NCBI RefSeq assembly: GCF_001949145.1
Contig: NW_019091679.1
Span: 31,251 to 95,250, forward strand
DNA length: 64,000 nucleotides
Reading direction: 5' to 3'
From: Acanthaster planci
Lineage: Eukaryota; Echinodermata; Asteroidea; Valvatida; Acanthasteridae
A program made the position numbers and the translations under genes. This document shows positions 18,611-31,696 of the stretch, piece by piece. Position 1 is the stretch's first letter. Each line of letters begins with the position of its first letter. The notes below the pieces were generated by a model, which was not told the DNA's origin, did not search any database, and saw only the letters and a list, made by a program, of their open reading frames with translations.

Positions 18611-20142
18611 ATTCAGCATTGCATCAATGTTTTCATTATTTGTAAACAACAGCAAACAGTAGACTTAAATTATAATGGCATCGCACTGTGTTTCAATGTA
18701 CATGTACAGTTTCCTACTGGACTGTATGCATCTAGTCCCACATCGTTGCCATAGGAAAACGCACATGTAAACAAAGCATGGCGTTAAGTCTGTTTGATAA
18801 ATCTTGCTATGCAAAACTCAACCTATCATCTTTCTGAACATTAAAAGTAGCTGACATGTGCATCACAAAATATAAATAGCAATTTTAACACTGGTGCCTG
18901 TTCTAATTGCAATCTCAGTCTTTCATTTTTCTTTTTTTATTCATGTATACAATGATATGCAGTTCTTTTAAATGATACTTTATTTTCTTTTATAAGTATT
19001 TGGAAAATAATAAAAAACAAAATCACTGAATCGAGGAAAAAGAACTTTGCCTTTAGTTTTTTCCATGAGGAGGTCCTCTTTATTTTAACCAATCGGGTAA
19101 TTAAAGCTCTTGTTCTCTCAAGATCACCACATGACAATGAGAATTTCAATAGTGCACTTCCATTTGGGGGACAAGTTTAAGATCCATTTTCATTGATTGA
19201 TAGCAGATATTTGCAGCTTGTTTTGCTGCTTTCGGCTTGGTTATACCTTTTCCCTATCTCTTCATTTTTTACATAAATTTGGCAGTAGCCCCACAACTGC
19301 AGTACCGTACCAAACGTGGGTATTCGGCTCTTCCTGCGTGCAAGCTCTGCCGCTGTGATCACAGGTTACATGTACATTTGAAAACCTTTAGAGCTTACCA
19401 GTTATGCATAAAAATATGGCAGATGTGCCATCATGGAATACAGGGAAAAAATAAACGGAAGAGATTTAAAACATGAATCGCGATGCCGTACTAACTTGAG
19501 GAGCAAGTAATTGACTGACTCGAACTAGGTAATCCAATGGCATTTTGAATTCATTTCACAAAGGTGCATTTTCCATCACTTGAAGGTCTGTCATGTCTGT
19601 CCCGAATGGACGACCAGTTCTTCACGCGACCAACCTTTACTGATTCTTCCCACAAACGACTAAATTCGATTACATCATGTACTAATTTGTTCTCACAGTT
19701 TAGGCCCGGGCCTAAAATCAAGCGGGAAGGGCCGTTGATTTTTTTCTACAAGTTGCTTTTTCATACGAAACCCTTATTATCCTAGAAAACGGCAATTTAA
19801 GGGGAAAATGGGCACTTGTTGCAACGTATTAGGGAGGTGCCTCCCCTCATTAATGCTACTCCACTGGGCAAAGTATTTTTGCACCTCATGTCTCGTCAAA
19901 GGTACTCTCCATCCCACAATAGTTCTTTCTTGACTGCCGACTGAGGGGGTACTTCTGGCCTCAGCACAGTGTTCCTAAACGTCACGCCGACGTGCTTTTG
20001 GTTTGCCGTGCGGTATGCATGCTATTGCTACTTACATGTACTACTACTACTAGTTAACTTGTAAATATCGGTTTAGTTCGTCTCAAATTGAAGTTGTTTC
20101 TTTCTCAACTCCAATTTGTTCCGTAAGTAGAATCACCAAGAA
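18611..20142. other. Intergenic stretch between SLC35A and EAPP
   Basis: I see no supported gene. The upstream region of EAPP contains TACATGTA palindromes and short direct repeats. The promoter of EAPP probably lies within the last few hundred bases, but I see no clear TATA box. Confidence 0.5.
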
Positions 20143-23100
20143 ATGAGCGTGTTCACTGAGCGACCCAAGGGTTTCTGCCAGTATGACTACATCGAAGAGG
20201 ACAGCGACCAAGAAATTCATGGAAGAGACAGGTAGGACTTGATTTGAACGGCGTACACTATTGTAGTTTGTACATGAATGTACATACACTGTAGGGCCTA
20301 GGCTATAGTATTAAAGACTAGAGCACTTAATAGAACATCCTGCTTATAACAAGGAAATTGAGGTCCCAATCCTTTGTTTTTTATCGTTTTAATTTCTTAT
20401 AATACAAGGTTCCTGTTGTTACAAGGTAATTTCCTAAGGACCTCTTAATAACGAGATTCGACTGTATTATAATCACATAATCGTGACCAAACTACCAGTT
20501 CATCACTGCCAAGTAAGTTCAAGTTGTGTATTTGGGGGCCCCGTTCCTGTGATATTATTAGAACTAAAGGGAGACCTACATGTACATTTACACTTTTGGA
20601 TTTGTTTCGCCCCAACTATAGTATAAGTCCCAACTATATGTATATAGTTGAGACGGTCCCAACTGTAGTGCTGCAGTTAGGCTGGCCCAACTAGCATTGA
20701 CCAATGTCTGTGGGAAATGTTTCAACATTATCCAAGTCAATGTGTCTCATACTTGACACAATTCATCTAAAATGTGGCACTTCATCTGTTCATCTAGCCC
20801 TATGACCAGTAACATGACATTTGTAAACAATATGACTTTGGCACACGTATGCTGGGCACATCATGCACACAGGACCTCTCTGCTGTAGTTGGGCCGGCCC
20901 AACTGTAGCACTCTAGTTGGGACGGGCCCACCTATAGTTAGGATGGGCCTAACTGTAGTTAGGACTGATGCTATAGTTGGGACGTAACAGATTCACTTTT
21001 GTAGATGACTATTACATCATGCGCAGTAACTGAAGAAATAACGTGAAAGAGGGCAGGGTTTTGAACTTTGAGGGAAATTATGAGAGGAACCATGTTTTGA
21101 CACATAACATAGAATATGGTGGATTCGGATTTGCATTTGGCTGGGTTATCAGTGAGAAAGTGACATTTTCTCACAATTTAAGGTTTCAATTTCCAAAACA
21201 TGGTAATTGCAATAAAGAGAGCATTGCCTTTTGTTTTTTTGAGGGGCTGACCAGTATTACAAGATTAAAATGACAAAAAACTGGGGGCCCGCTATTATAC
21301 AATCCTCCTTATGTATTGCACAAGTACGGCAAGTGAACACGTTGACAACCTGTACATGTACATGCATGTGCTGTCATGACTGTGGGTGTACGTAAAGGCC
21401 TATAGGCTAGGCCTAGATGGTTTTATCACAATTGAAATGTGCCATAACCAGATACATGCAACTATCGGTGCCTACATTATGTCGGCCCAAGTAAGCACAG
21501 GCTTACAACATGTACATGTACAAGCGCGACAAGTGATTTGGACATGTTGGAGGAGAGACAAGATCCTTCAACAAGTTCGACCCTACACCATTCAGTGGCC
21601 AGCTGACTTGTGCTGCTGTAATTGTCAGCCTTAAGTTGATATCTGCGTGACATGGCTGTTTTTCTTGTTTCAAATTCCCACAAAAGTTTCAAAATTGAGT
21701 CTGTTCCCTACTTAACAGCTAGGAGGCTGGAAGTCCAACTGATGTTCCCTCTTTTTTGTGATCTATTGTCCTTAACCCTAACCCCCTAGGGTGTATGCAA
21801 AATTATATAGAAATTAGAGGATTGAGGACCGTTGGGCCCTAGGGTTAATAGTCCCAGTGAAATCACACACCACAAAAGTTAGGAAAAAAGTGAAAGAATA
21901 AATATATTCTGCCTTACATGTAGTTTGGGGCATTAATTGCTTTTAAGTTGACTCCTTGCACCTTGAAAATATGCTCATAGAACATAGTTTAGCAACTGAA
22001 TGATAAGATTTTTTTATCAATTTGCACTTGTTGATATTTAATTCAAAAACAATGTTTGGATAAATGTTTTTGCAGTTCCGATGATGAGCTAGACATTCTC
22101 CTGCATGGCACGCCGCAGCAGAAGCGGCGGCTGACACGCAGCCTGAGTCGCGGCAGCCTGGAGATGTCCTCCAGCGAAGATGAGTTTGAGAAGGAGATGG
22201 AGAGGGAATTGGCTGAGACCATGAGACAGCATGAACAGCAGTTTGCCTCAGCTGGTGAGCTGGTTTGTTAGATTGCTCATCCATTTAGTGTGCTGCATCT
22301 TGAGACCTGCAACTGGTTGATTGCATTGGGCATTACTGGCGATCATAAGACATTACAATCTCCCCGCTATGGCATATATACATGTAGATGTATGGCGTCG
22401 TCATGAAGTAGCTTTTATTTTGTCTAGGATGCATGATACCAGGGAGTTCTGCTGCCTGGCATAAAAGCGTGATTAAGTCACCTGTTTGCATTGTTAAAAC
22501 TGGGCGGGGAGGAATGCCTTAAGGCTCTACTTGTCAGCAGCTGACGATTTCTATTTCCTTTACTGCCAGAAAGTTTATTTCAGATTGTGTGGTTTATAAC
22601 CTGTTTTTCTCTCCTGTTGTGATACACCCACTTCATTCTAACTCTTAATGCAGCTGAGAGTGCCATGTCCCATCGGGCGTCCGGCAGTGGTCCGGCTGAT
22701 GTGCAGTCCAGTGGCCAGCCAGCCAACACGGAGAGTCAAATTGCAGATGAGTTCTACAATGACATCTACTTTGATTCTGATGACGAGACTGAAGAAGCTG
22801 CCGCTGCCAACAAAGCCAACTCATCCCAAAGGAGTAAGAAATTGACTGGCAAATTGCCGTAGGGTTTTAACTGGTCTCTATTATACTGACTCGATAGTGC
22901 ACCTGCCATTCTCTGCGTACAAAGATTGTTGCCACCATGTGAGATGGAGCACAGTGTGCTGTAACTTGTTCACAATAACAAGTGACAATCAAAGAATTTG
23001 TGGGTTTTGTGAGCTAAAGATATACATAATTTTTTTAAGCATCCCTGGTGTAAAAGGTTACAACACCTAATACTTTCCTGAGTTACGCATACTTTGGCCC

Positions 23101-24857
23101 CCAAAATTGCTGCTTAGTGACTAGGCTTGGACGGTATTTCGATATTATGGAATAGTGGTGTGCTTTTTTTTACCAAACAGTACTGACTTGTGAGGTATTA
23201 TACTAACATACTGGTATAGAATTCCAATCCTGTGGTATTGCTGATAGGCTTGAAATAATTGCAAAAGTGTTTGAAAATAATGGAAAAATCACCATATCAT
23301 CATATTTCATTCCATTCTTTTGGTACAAGTCATCCAGTATCACGTCTGCAGCATCACTTACAGCACAGAGATAAGACGTTGCGCAGCTGACTTGCTATTT
23401 GAAAATAAATAAATGGACTGAAAAATGATAGTATTTTTAAGTTTGGGGGGTTTTGCCATGTTGACAACAACTATCACGCTAGCTGTACATTCAGTTGTTC
23501 GCATTCCCAGTGAATGTCAGTACTTATCACTGCTGCTTTTTGATGACGTACACTGAATATCCCCAAAGAATATCGCGGTATTGGTGAATATCGTGGTATT
23601 TTTATCGTGAATATCATGGTATTAAAAATGCAATACCGTCCAAGCCTACTTGTGACTGTGCCATGGATCCATGACCTATTTGAAGACTTAAGAAAAGAAG
23701 AGCTCAATCTCTGTTACATTTACATGTCAGCATGAAAATCATACGTGAAAATTGCCGGACTCACAAAGTTCAGACTGGTACACCAAAGCCGCACTGAACC
23801 AATTAATTGTGAAGATTTGAATGATGTCACTCCTAAGATCTCAAAGTAACTTGCTACTCTAGCATGCCATAATGAATAGGGTGTTATTTGCAATATATGT
23901 GTGTGTATGATAAATGTGTATGCTGTAATCTATGAACCTACCTAAGAATTTTGTAGTTAACTTTTAAACAATCAACGTTCAGCATGCATGCACATGCATG
24001 TAGCTTGTTTGTTTTGATGTAGTAATAGTGGCTGTAATGTGCTGTTATACTACTGGATCAGTGCAGTATGTATGAACAGTGCTCTTAGAATGGTCAAATG
24101 CCGATGCAGGTCGGATACCATTTTAAAAACTGAAGTTCAGCAACCTCAAGCCACTCAGAGTGATCAACTAAGCAGAGTACTCATGTACATGTACACATGT
24201 CCATAGAGACACCTTTACCAGTATTTCTAATAAGTGATAAATACTATTACTTGTGTTACCTTGGCAGACAAAAAAACTCCAGGGAAGCACCGAGTCTTCA
24301 CCAATGATGAGTTATTGTACGATCCAGAGATAGATGACCGGAATCAGGAATGGGTTGACAGGCAGCGTAGTCGTTACTATCCGCACCAGACCAAGCAGGA
24401 GTCATCAGCTCCACAGGCGGGTAACAGGGATTGTCCGGAGGACAGTGTGAGTACGAGTGCAGCTGCGGGTAAGGAGGAGACACCGGTCATCCCAAAGAGC
24501 GATGCGGTGCTCAACTGCCCAGCCTGCTTGACCACACTTTGTCTGGACTGCCAGCGGCATGAGCTGTACACCCACCAGTACCGAGCCATGTTCGTGCTGA
24601 ACTGCACCATCGTCCGTTCCGAGCGCCTGATCTACACCATCCCGGAGAAGGCAAGGCAGCGGAAGAAGGGGAGGAAGAAAGGCCACAAGAGGCAGCTGGT
24701 CAAAACTGATGAGGCCGAAGGAGCGGTGCCCTCATCGGCGACCAGTCAACAAGAACACTACCACCCAGTGCGCTGCAGTAAATGCAACACCGAGGTTGCA
24801 GTATACGACAGTGATGAAGTGTTTCATTTCTTTAATGTGATCACCAGCTTATCATGA
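20143..24857 (+). CDS. EAPP: E2F-associated phosphoprotein (EAPP), four exons
   Basis: Exons 20143-20231, 22076-22254, 22654-22833 and 24268-24857, all with GT-AG borders. The joined frame is 1038 bases (345 residues plus stop). EAPP is a nuclear phosphoprotein that binds E2F factors and stimulates E2F-dependent transcription and the p21 promoter (known from vertebrates). Clear family signs are the acidic Ser/Asp/Glu segment with DDELDILLHGTP, the SSSEDEFEKEME motif, DDIYFDSD-like acidic text, the FTNDELLYDPE block, the zinc-binding-like CPACLTTLCLDCQRHE at about residues 233-248, and the C-terminal CSKC with AVYDSDEVFHFFNV. It is about 60 residues longer than the human protein, mainly in linkers around the third and fourth exons. 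Start chosen as the only ATG before the acidic N-terminus. Confidence 0.93.
20610..20995. repeat. Degenerate minisatellite of palindromic CCCAACTATAG/CTATAGTTGGG units in the first EAPP intron
   Basis: Variants of a 10-12 base unit built on AACTATAGTT or AACTGTAG with GGGCC or GGACGG spacers occur about ten times, in both orientations, in two clusters (20615-20700 and 20880-20990). Confidence 0.6.
23122..23648. mobile_element. hAT-like non-autonomous element (MITE) with 17-bp TIRs and imperfect 8-bp target duplication
   Basis: TAGGCTTGGACGGTATT begins the element and AATACCGTCCAAGCCTA ends it, a 17-base perfect inverted repeat. The flanks are TTAGTGAC on the left and CTTGTGAC on the right, an 8-base duplication with two differences. 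The inside has many GATATT/GAATATCATGGTATT repeats and no coding frame. Eight-base duplications and TAGG-type ends are typical of the hAT superfamily. It lies in the third EAPP intron. Confidence 0.7.
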
Positions 24858-26980
24858 AGCAATGTCGTCTGATCATCCAAAGTTGCTTTCCACTTGTAAA
24901 CTGAGTGAACAACTAAAACAGTGCCTCATCTCTTTCACGATCCAATATCAGTTGATTTTGGAAGGGTTGATCTTGTTGACCCGAGCTGTGAACCTGTATT
25001 CTAACCACTAGATTTGGTTTGTGTGAACTTGTCCTGGCCTCAGCTTTCTTTAGAGTGTACCAAACATTGAAGAATGTCGAGTCCCCCATCCCTTTTGATT
25101 TTTCCGTGAGCCATTCCCCGTAGGAAAAATCCTGGTAATGCACCATACATGGGGACTAAAGTCTGTTTGGATGTCATCTTCCCAGTTCCATCAGCTTATA
25201 TTCTTATAGTCATATGCACTTGCGCAATGTCACAATAGTCAAGGAAGGCACCCGTGGAATTTTAAAATCAGTTCATTTTTTAATTACTATACATTTTGGG
25301 CAAGCCATTAATGACAGTTCAAAACACTTAAAATTTCAAAACAACATTGCATTAAAATTACAGGCCAGTGACAATAAGCAAAATACTACATGAAAACACT
25401 ATGCTGTTCGATCGACTCGATTAATGTTTGGGTTAAACCTCATTGTAACTACATACTCTATGTATGTTCACATTGGCAATGCCAGGTTTATTTGAGGGTG
25501 GGGTTTATCATTTTCATCACCAAAAATAACAAAAAAGTACAAGTTTTACCCCGCGTCAGAGAAAAGTTTCCATCAGTGGCAGTAGCCTTTATGGTGCATC
25601 CTGAACTAATGCCGTAGATGTGGTTGTAGTAAGCCAGCATTGATCATGCACTGGTGAATCTGGGGTGGGACAATGGGGGCTGTTTTTGTATTTGTGTGAA
25701 TTATTTGGAGTTAGTTTCATTTCTCAAAGCATGTAAAAAGCCTCCACATTTAGTCTGACCCCTCAGAAGGACCATAAAAAAGTTACATATATTCACCAAT
25801 TTTTGCTTCCCTGAAAAATTGGGTTTCGATCCACCCTTGTGGGTATTCTGATTACGTTTTTATTGATATTAAAATGATTCATCCGAAATTAATGTCATAC
25901 TGAGAAACTTTCATTGCTGAAGTGATGCAGGTGGACTTTGCAAGGTCATATGCCAAGGAGGCAGAAACAAAACACACCGTGTAAAGAGTGGAAGTTTGCG
26001 TGCGTACAAAGAAAAACCATGAGTACATGTACTTTGTTAAGAAGTTCGTGTATCTTCGAAAAAGATACAAATTTAAAATGAAAACTGTTTGGTTTTAAGA
26101 AATCAAAGTTTACAAATTATTTTTGTGAAAAAGTTTCCCTCAGTCAACTTCTGTGGTGTATTATACAGATTTCACTGCATTTAGAGCATTGTCACGTTAA
26201 ACTATTAAACTATAGAGTTGGTCACACTGAGGATTTGTTTTATTAAAGTTTTAAAGAGCACCTCTAAGGAAAACATGTTTCTCTGATTTTATCTGTTCAA
26301 ATAAATATGGAAGCATCCAAGTCGAATGCAATGTCATGAAATGATTTGTCTCAACTATAACAAGCTGAAAAGTTTTTTTTTTCTGTTCATGCCAAGATGC
26401 GAATTCTGAATGAAGATTACGTTATTCTGAGAAAACGAGGGGAACCCTAGCCATGTGTTCGTTGTGGATAAACCTTGTACAGTGCCAAATAATGCTTGTA
26501 GCCGTTGTTCGGTATGCAAAAAATTTCCATCACTACCGTACCGTCATGAGCAGAAACAACAATTTACGAGGAAAATATATATGATTCTGTCAAATTCTGC
26601 TAAACTACCCGCAACAGTGAGCTTTCTTCCCTAGATGATGTCACACTTTTGCTCATGAAAATGCAAAGTCAACTTTTAAAAACCAAAAAACTGCAAAATT
26701 TTCTAAAACTGGCATAGGGAAATTGAACCTACTAATCTGAAATGAAACACTAATTTGCGTTTGTCATGGATTTCATTTTTAACATGTTCTGGTTTTGCTC
26801 TGACGTCGAAAACTTGTTTCTTTTTAATGGGCAAATGCCCCTGATTTTGCCAGTACTCTCTATACTCCTCCAAGTCTGAACACATAATTTAATATGACTT
26901 TATTTTTAGGTATAAGAAGCAAACCACATACAATTTGTGGGTAGCTGAAGAAAACTAAGACGACATGGCAAATTGAATTT
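24858..26980. other. Gene-free stretch after EAPP
   Basis: Probably holds the EAPP 3' UTR in its first part. No other supported gene or named repeat. Open frames are short and lack splice-supported partners. Confidence 0.45.
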
Positions 26981-27116
26981 AATTTGCCCTTCAGAGGTTT
27001 GGCGGACACAATAGGAGGGCGCTCTTTGGTTTGGGCAAAATCTTGGTTTTGCTCCAAATTTACCACTTCAAATAGCGCCCTTCTATTGTGTCTGCGATAC
27101 TTCTGAAAGGCTAATT
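26981..27116. repeat. Long near-complete hairpin (43-base arms), MITE or hairpin-RNA-like
   Basis: Arms 26981-27023 and 27074-27116 pair with about ten mismatches (core GACACAATAGGAGGGCGCT against AGCGCCCTTCTATTGTGTC). The loop also holds pairing GGGCAAAA and TTTTGCTC. The whole unit could fold into one stem of about 135 bases. Confidence 0.65.
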
Positions 27117-27296
27117 GCGTTGAGGAGTGAAATTTTACCATCTGTTCTTTAGAGCGTGAACTTGTACTGACAATCACAGATTTCAATAATTGCATAATTA
27201 GCTAAGAATACTAAAACGTACAAAATTGGCAAGGTCAAGGAAAACTCTGCATAATTTTGACAAATTTCCAGACGCCACTGTTTTTTTAATTTTCTT

Positions 27297-27366
27297 TTTT
27301 TTTATGTTAGCATTTGCCCGAGATATACTTCTTTTTTTATGTTAGCATTTGCCCGAGATATACTTC
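27297..27366. repeat. Perfect 35-base tandem duplication
   Basis: A T-run followed by ATGTTAGCATTTGCCCGAGA and TATACTTC occurs twice with a period of 35 bases and no differences, so it is recent. Confidence 0.75.
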
Positions 27367-27699
27367 CCTGTATCCACTGTCCAGCCACCATTTCATGTCA
27401 GGAAAGAAAACGAAGGAGATGGCCCTCTAACGAAACGTCATTCACACACTGAACTATGAAGGAATTTAGACAACCAGACAGGTGTCCGGACGTGGACCAG
27501 GACCAGCATCTACACACGTCCTGTTAATACCAATACAGAAGCTAACATATAATTCATACGAAAGAGCGCGAAATGAAAATCTAAACACAAGCAGCATTTG
27601 ATTTAAACAACTCAGTCTTACGCAGCAGCATGCTGCAACAGTTAACTTTCTTTTCGCCTTCATTTCACCGTGCAGGAAGGAAAGCAGCTTCGTTGACAA

Positions 27700-27765
27700 G
27701 GCTGCGTGGTGTAGCTCGTCGCTTTCAAATGGTTTAGACGGTGGGCCCGAATCCCAGAGGTGACT
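27700..27765 (+). other. tRNA-like segment, possible SINE head or tRNA pseudogene
   Basis: TGGTGTAGCTCG resembles a pol III A box and GGGCCCGAATCCC, about 25 bases on, resembles a B box. I could not pair a full acceptor stem, so a functional tRNA is unlikely. A similar B-box-like GGTTCGAAACT on the minus strand lies near 31033. Confidence 0.25.
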
Positions 27766-27852
27766 TTTTGTTTTGTCCGTGCTTGATGGCATTCAGTATC
27801 TATAAATGACTTTAATTCGCTCTCATCAAGTACCAACAGTACCTTGGCTCAT

Positions 27853-28751
27853 AGAGGAAGGACACAGAAGGAGTTTGAACTGTCCGGGCTATAACATCTG
27901 ACCGCTTTTTGGCATGTCCAGTATGTCCATAGCCAGAGCGCAGCGAGCCCTCGCTACGCACCATCTGCTTCACAACCACAAAACACCTGTGTACCCTATG
28001 ATTGCCGCCCCAATTTTTCGCTGGTAAAACTTTGTGTACTGAGGTATAGGAAACTGAATATTCATGCATTGTTGGTGCTGGGTATGATCTCATAACAACG
28101 TCAAATGTAGTACTTGCGCAGTTGTTTGCATTACGCCGAGTGCCCCAAATGCACATGTGCAGTCGTTGCCCCTAATGAACGCAAGCTTCTGGAATCATTT
28201 TGGGAATAAATAGCCCCATTTTAACAATATTTTGTGCTTTGTTTGAATAATTTTTATTATGGCATTTGCACAAAAGCGTATTTTACGAGATTTTATGACA
28301 GTCTCTGTGATGAAATAGCGCATTTTGTTCCTTATGAATTCAGCTTTCCAGTAGTAGTGAATATTTTGTTGGCCAGTCTAAGCCAAATTTGTACCAAGTC
28401 TTTGAAAACTGATGTACTTGAGGAAGGATAATTAAATTACAAACTTTGCATGGATTTTTGAACAGTGTATCAACCTTGGAAACGTTTATTTCAGATGGTA
28501 AAAGTAGGTCTAATATCAGGAATTTTTCTCTCTATTTCCTGGTCAAAGGAACAATTTCTATTTAATTGCAAGCAAAATACTACGAGGCAGTATTGCTAGG
28601 ATGTTAATGGCCCCGCTTGTCCGTCTAATCTGCAGGCAGTAACCAGGCATTTTTGGAATCTTTTCTATTATTCGTTTGACTCGGAGGCGACGATCATTGA
28701 ACACTTTGAATGAAGTGCCAGAGTTGCAACTCCTTCTGTGTCCTTCCTCTA
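27853..28751. mobile_element. 899-base non-autonomous TIR element with possible TA target duplication
   Basis: Left end AGAGGAAGGACACAGAAGGA and right end TCCTTCTGTGTCCTTCCTCT are inverted repeats of about 28 bases with two differences. Both ends are flanked by TA if the element starts at GAGGAAGG, as in Tc1/mariner-type elements. No transposase frame. A second, more decayed copy lies at 57473-58373, sharing both ends and much of the interior in the same order. Confidence 0.7.
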
Positions 28752-30439
28752 TATATGGTCCAGGCGAGCGCCTTAGTACAGGTTCGAGACGTACGATGGC
28801 CCACCCGGCGGCCACGGCTTTTAGGGATTTGTCTCGTTTCCTCCCTTGCATGGTCGCTCGAACCCTTTTAGGGGTTAAATGGATGGGCAGGGAGGAAGTG
28901 CGGTGGGCCGGGAACCCTGAGACCCCAGAAGAGTCCTATATGGAAGCCGGTCACTGCGATTCATTGCAAATTTCACAGGAGTCCGTGCGTCTGAATGCTT
29001 GGTCAACACCACATGGTCAACACCACATAACTTTTGGATTTTCCCTCAACTTTTTTTTGAAAGATAACTTTTTAAGGTTTGAATACAGTGAGTTCAAACA
29101 CGGCATGGTTATTATACATCACAGTGTATATTCGTTTTTCAACTTCATTTGTTATCTTATTTACTGAAACGTAGGACATTATTAAAACCGATCTCCAAGG
29201 TGTTCTGGTTCATTTTTCTAAATATATAATGAGTCATCTCTATATCACAAAAGTGGCGTATCTTGTGAATGTGTCCCAATTAATGGTACAACAGTTGCAG
29301 ATCAAGGGGTGGCGGACTCGACTCATTAATTTTAAGGGAAGTACATTTTCAAATGACCTCTTTATTATTTTGCTCACAACTGGTTCAATCAGATATTCTC
29401 GATAAAGTCTCAATTGCATGTCTGTGTTTATCTTTTTGGGTCCAAGTGCGTGGGCGATGACTAACCGTTTTGGTAAATGGTCGATCCGTCACTGGCCGGA
29501 TATGTTTGCCCAAAAAGCACAAATATAGTGAAACATATTGAGACCAAATAAACTCAAAAGGAAAGAAAACCTCCGTAAAAATAATTTTGCATAGCCCTTT
29601 AATTTTGTGTCCAGGTAACGCTTTGATGAGATCTAGATGCAATCTGCTATCCCCGAATATAGGGTTTCAAAATGATTAGCTTGACTAGACTCTTGGCATC
29701 ATGTCAAATCCCAAACCATTGCAATTTAAGCTTTGAAAAGAAAGCGGATAAAGGAAGATTTTCAGTGACCGAAGAAGCATGTTTTTCACTCCCGGTTAAT
29801 TAAGAAAAAATAAATGTCGGCACTGTGTAATGCTGTTGCCAACGCTGCCGTACTTTGCACTAAGGCGATGCACGAAACGGCTTCCAGCGGCTACAGCTAC
29901 ATCGCTAGCTCGGCCCTAGTGTTTCCAATGGGCAAATCCTAATGACCTTACTCTAAGCAACCGATTCAGATTGAGCCCCAATACAGAGACTTGTTGTCTT
30001 GACCACGTGATCCAGGTCTTAACCATTAATTAATGGAAGGAGTAGAATGTGTCGGATCGTTCCGCAGCTTCAGTCTGATTTGATACGGCCTGTATTCTTT
30101 GCTCCGTGGCCAGTATATCTGGAGCAACCAGTTAATAATATAAATTCACTTATCCTTGAGTACAGGGTTTATAGCTGCCATCTTGCAAACCAGTGCTTTT
30201 CTACAGGGTACGCACAAAGGAGGTTTTCCTTTAGGACAAAAAAACCGTTGAACTGCCCTGCAAGATGGCTACCACACAAAGCCTCTGTAAAATGTTGCAT
30301 GAACTGAAACAGTCGAAATGTTTTCTACTAACAAGAATAATCGCATATGTTATAAGTGAGTGCACGAAAATGCGCATTTCCTGTTACATTTCTGTTTTAT
30401 TCGCAATTGATCTATTTGTTATTTACCGAATAAACTTAC
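28752..30439. other. Gene-free stretch
   Basis: No supported gene. A 15-base tandem duplication (TGGTCAACACCACA) lies near 29000-29029. The last exon of the SLC46-like remnant to the right would be expected in this direction, but I could not find it. Confidence 0.4.
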
Positions 30440-31565
30440 ATCGTGAAACTAGCGGGAACCACGGTGAAGCCTGCGTATATGAAGAACGTAAGAGCGGGCA
30501 TAACGGATACAGTTGCTAAGTACAGCCCACTCACTACAAGACCAGAAACGAATGTAGAAAAACTCTCCAGATATCCAAATATGGCAAATGCAGCTCTTAA
30601 AATGAAATTTTAAAAAAATGACTGATTGTCTTGGCACAAACATAACAAAGAGGTTATCCATTCTCATTGCTTGGTTTTGTTTGTGATGAGTGCCGGCCAG
30701 AGAGATGCCTTGTTTATCTTCCTGGCTTAAAGACATCCAACCCAACTACTCTCCCATTAAGTTTTGTGCAGTGTAGATTGATCCTGTAGAAGCGACACAT
30801 CGCACCAAGTCATCTGATGCGAAAACCAAAACAAAACCGCGTCGCCGGGTTAAAAGGATTTTATAGCAAATCGCCAGCATTTGAAAGGTGGAAGTTATAT
30901 TTTAGCATCTTGTGAATTTATATGCCATTTAAGTCAATAACGTCAACAATGGTTTGAAGTGAGCGCTTACAGGAACAAAGTTTTAAGGCTAAAGAAGTCT
31001 GGGCAAACTTTAAAAAAATCAAAACCTAGTTTCGAACCGTGGACACGACTATACTTTCCGTTATCCACTCTACCCAAGTCCTTGAAACCACCCACGTTCT
31101 TTTTCCTGCTTTTGAATTTGTGCCTACGCTCAACGTAATGGTTCTATTCACCAGACTTTTCTGTAAAGCCTCATTAATTATCAGACATCAATAGGTAATT
31201 GGATGGTTATCCACCATGACAGCGCGTAGTGTTACACTAATTTGAACTGGTTAAAAGAGCCCTTAAAAATGTCACTTTTCGAAAATCTTTTTATGCTACT
31301 TTAATATAAGTATCAGTGCATGTAGGACTGCTGCAATTACTTGATTAATAATTGCTAATGCCATTGTCATATCAATTTTTTGACTATATTGCATGGTCTG
31401 GTGCGCTTGTATTCTTCTTATTCCCGCCAAATGAGAGCAAATTTACCCCATTAATTGAGCGTTCACGTCACCCCGCAGTACCTATTTCATCTGGGCGCAT
31501 GATTCTTGAAATAACCGACCGAGCCACAGGGGTAGGTATCCCTCGCAGACATCCGAAGACGGATC
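30440..31565 (-). pseudogene. SLC46-like exons 3 and 4 without visible partner exons
   Basis: On the minus strand, 31482-31565 (84 bases) and 30440-30593 (154 bases) match exons 3 and 4 of the two complete SLC46-like genes in size, phase and sequence (PVARS in exon 3; LESFSTF and PALTFF in exon 4). Splice sites are intact (GT at the exon ends, AG before them), and neither exon has a stop. I find no matching exon 1, 2 or 5 in reach. Exons could be missing, diverged or in the gap. It is therefore either a partial duplicate or a gene with unseen parts. Confidence 0.65.
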
Positions 31566-31696
31566 CTGCAAAAGCCCACAACAGTCACACAACATCTTCA
31601 TGTAACAAATCTTGTCTGTATCTTCAGATAGCAAACAACAAAAGCATTTACTGAGAAGTAAAAGCACTAATTCAGAATAAGCAGTTGCTTGAATTT

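Noticed and set aside
28676-29167. A 163-codon plus-strand open frame
   Set aside because: Its first part is the end of a TIR element and the rest has no coding character.
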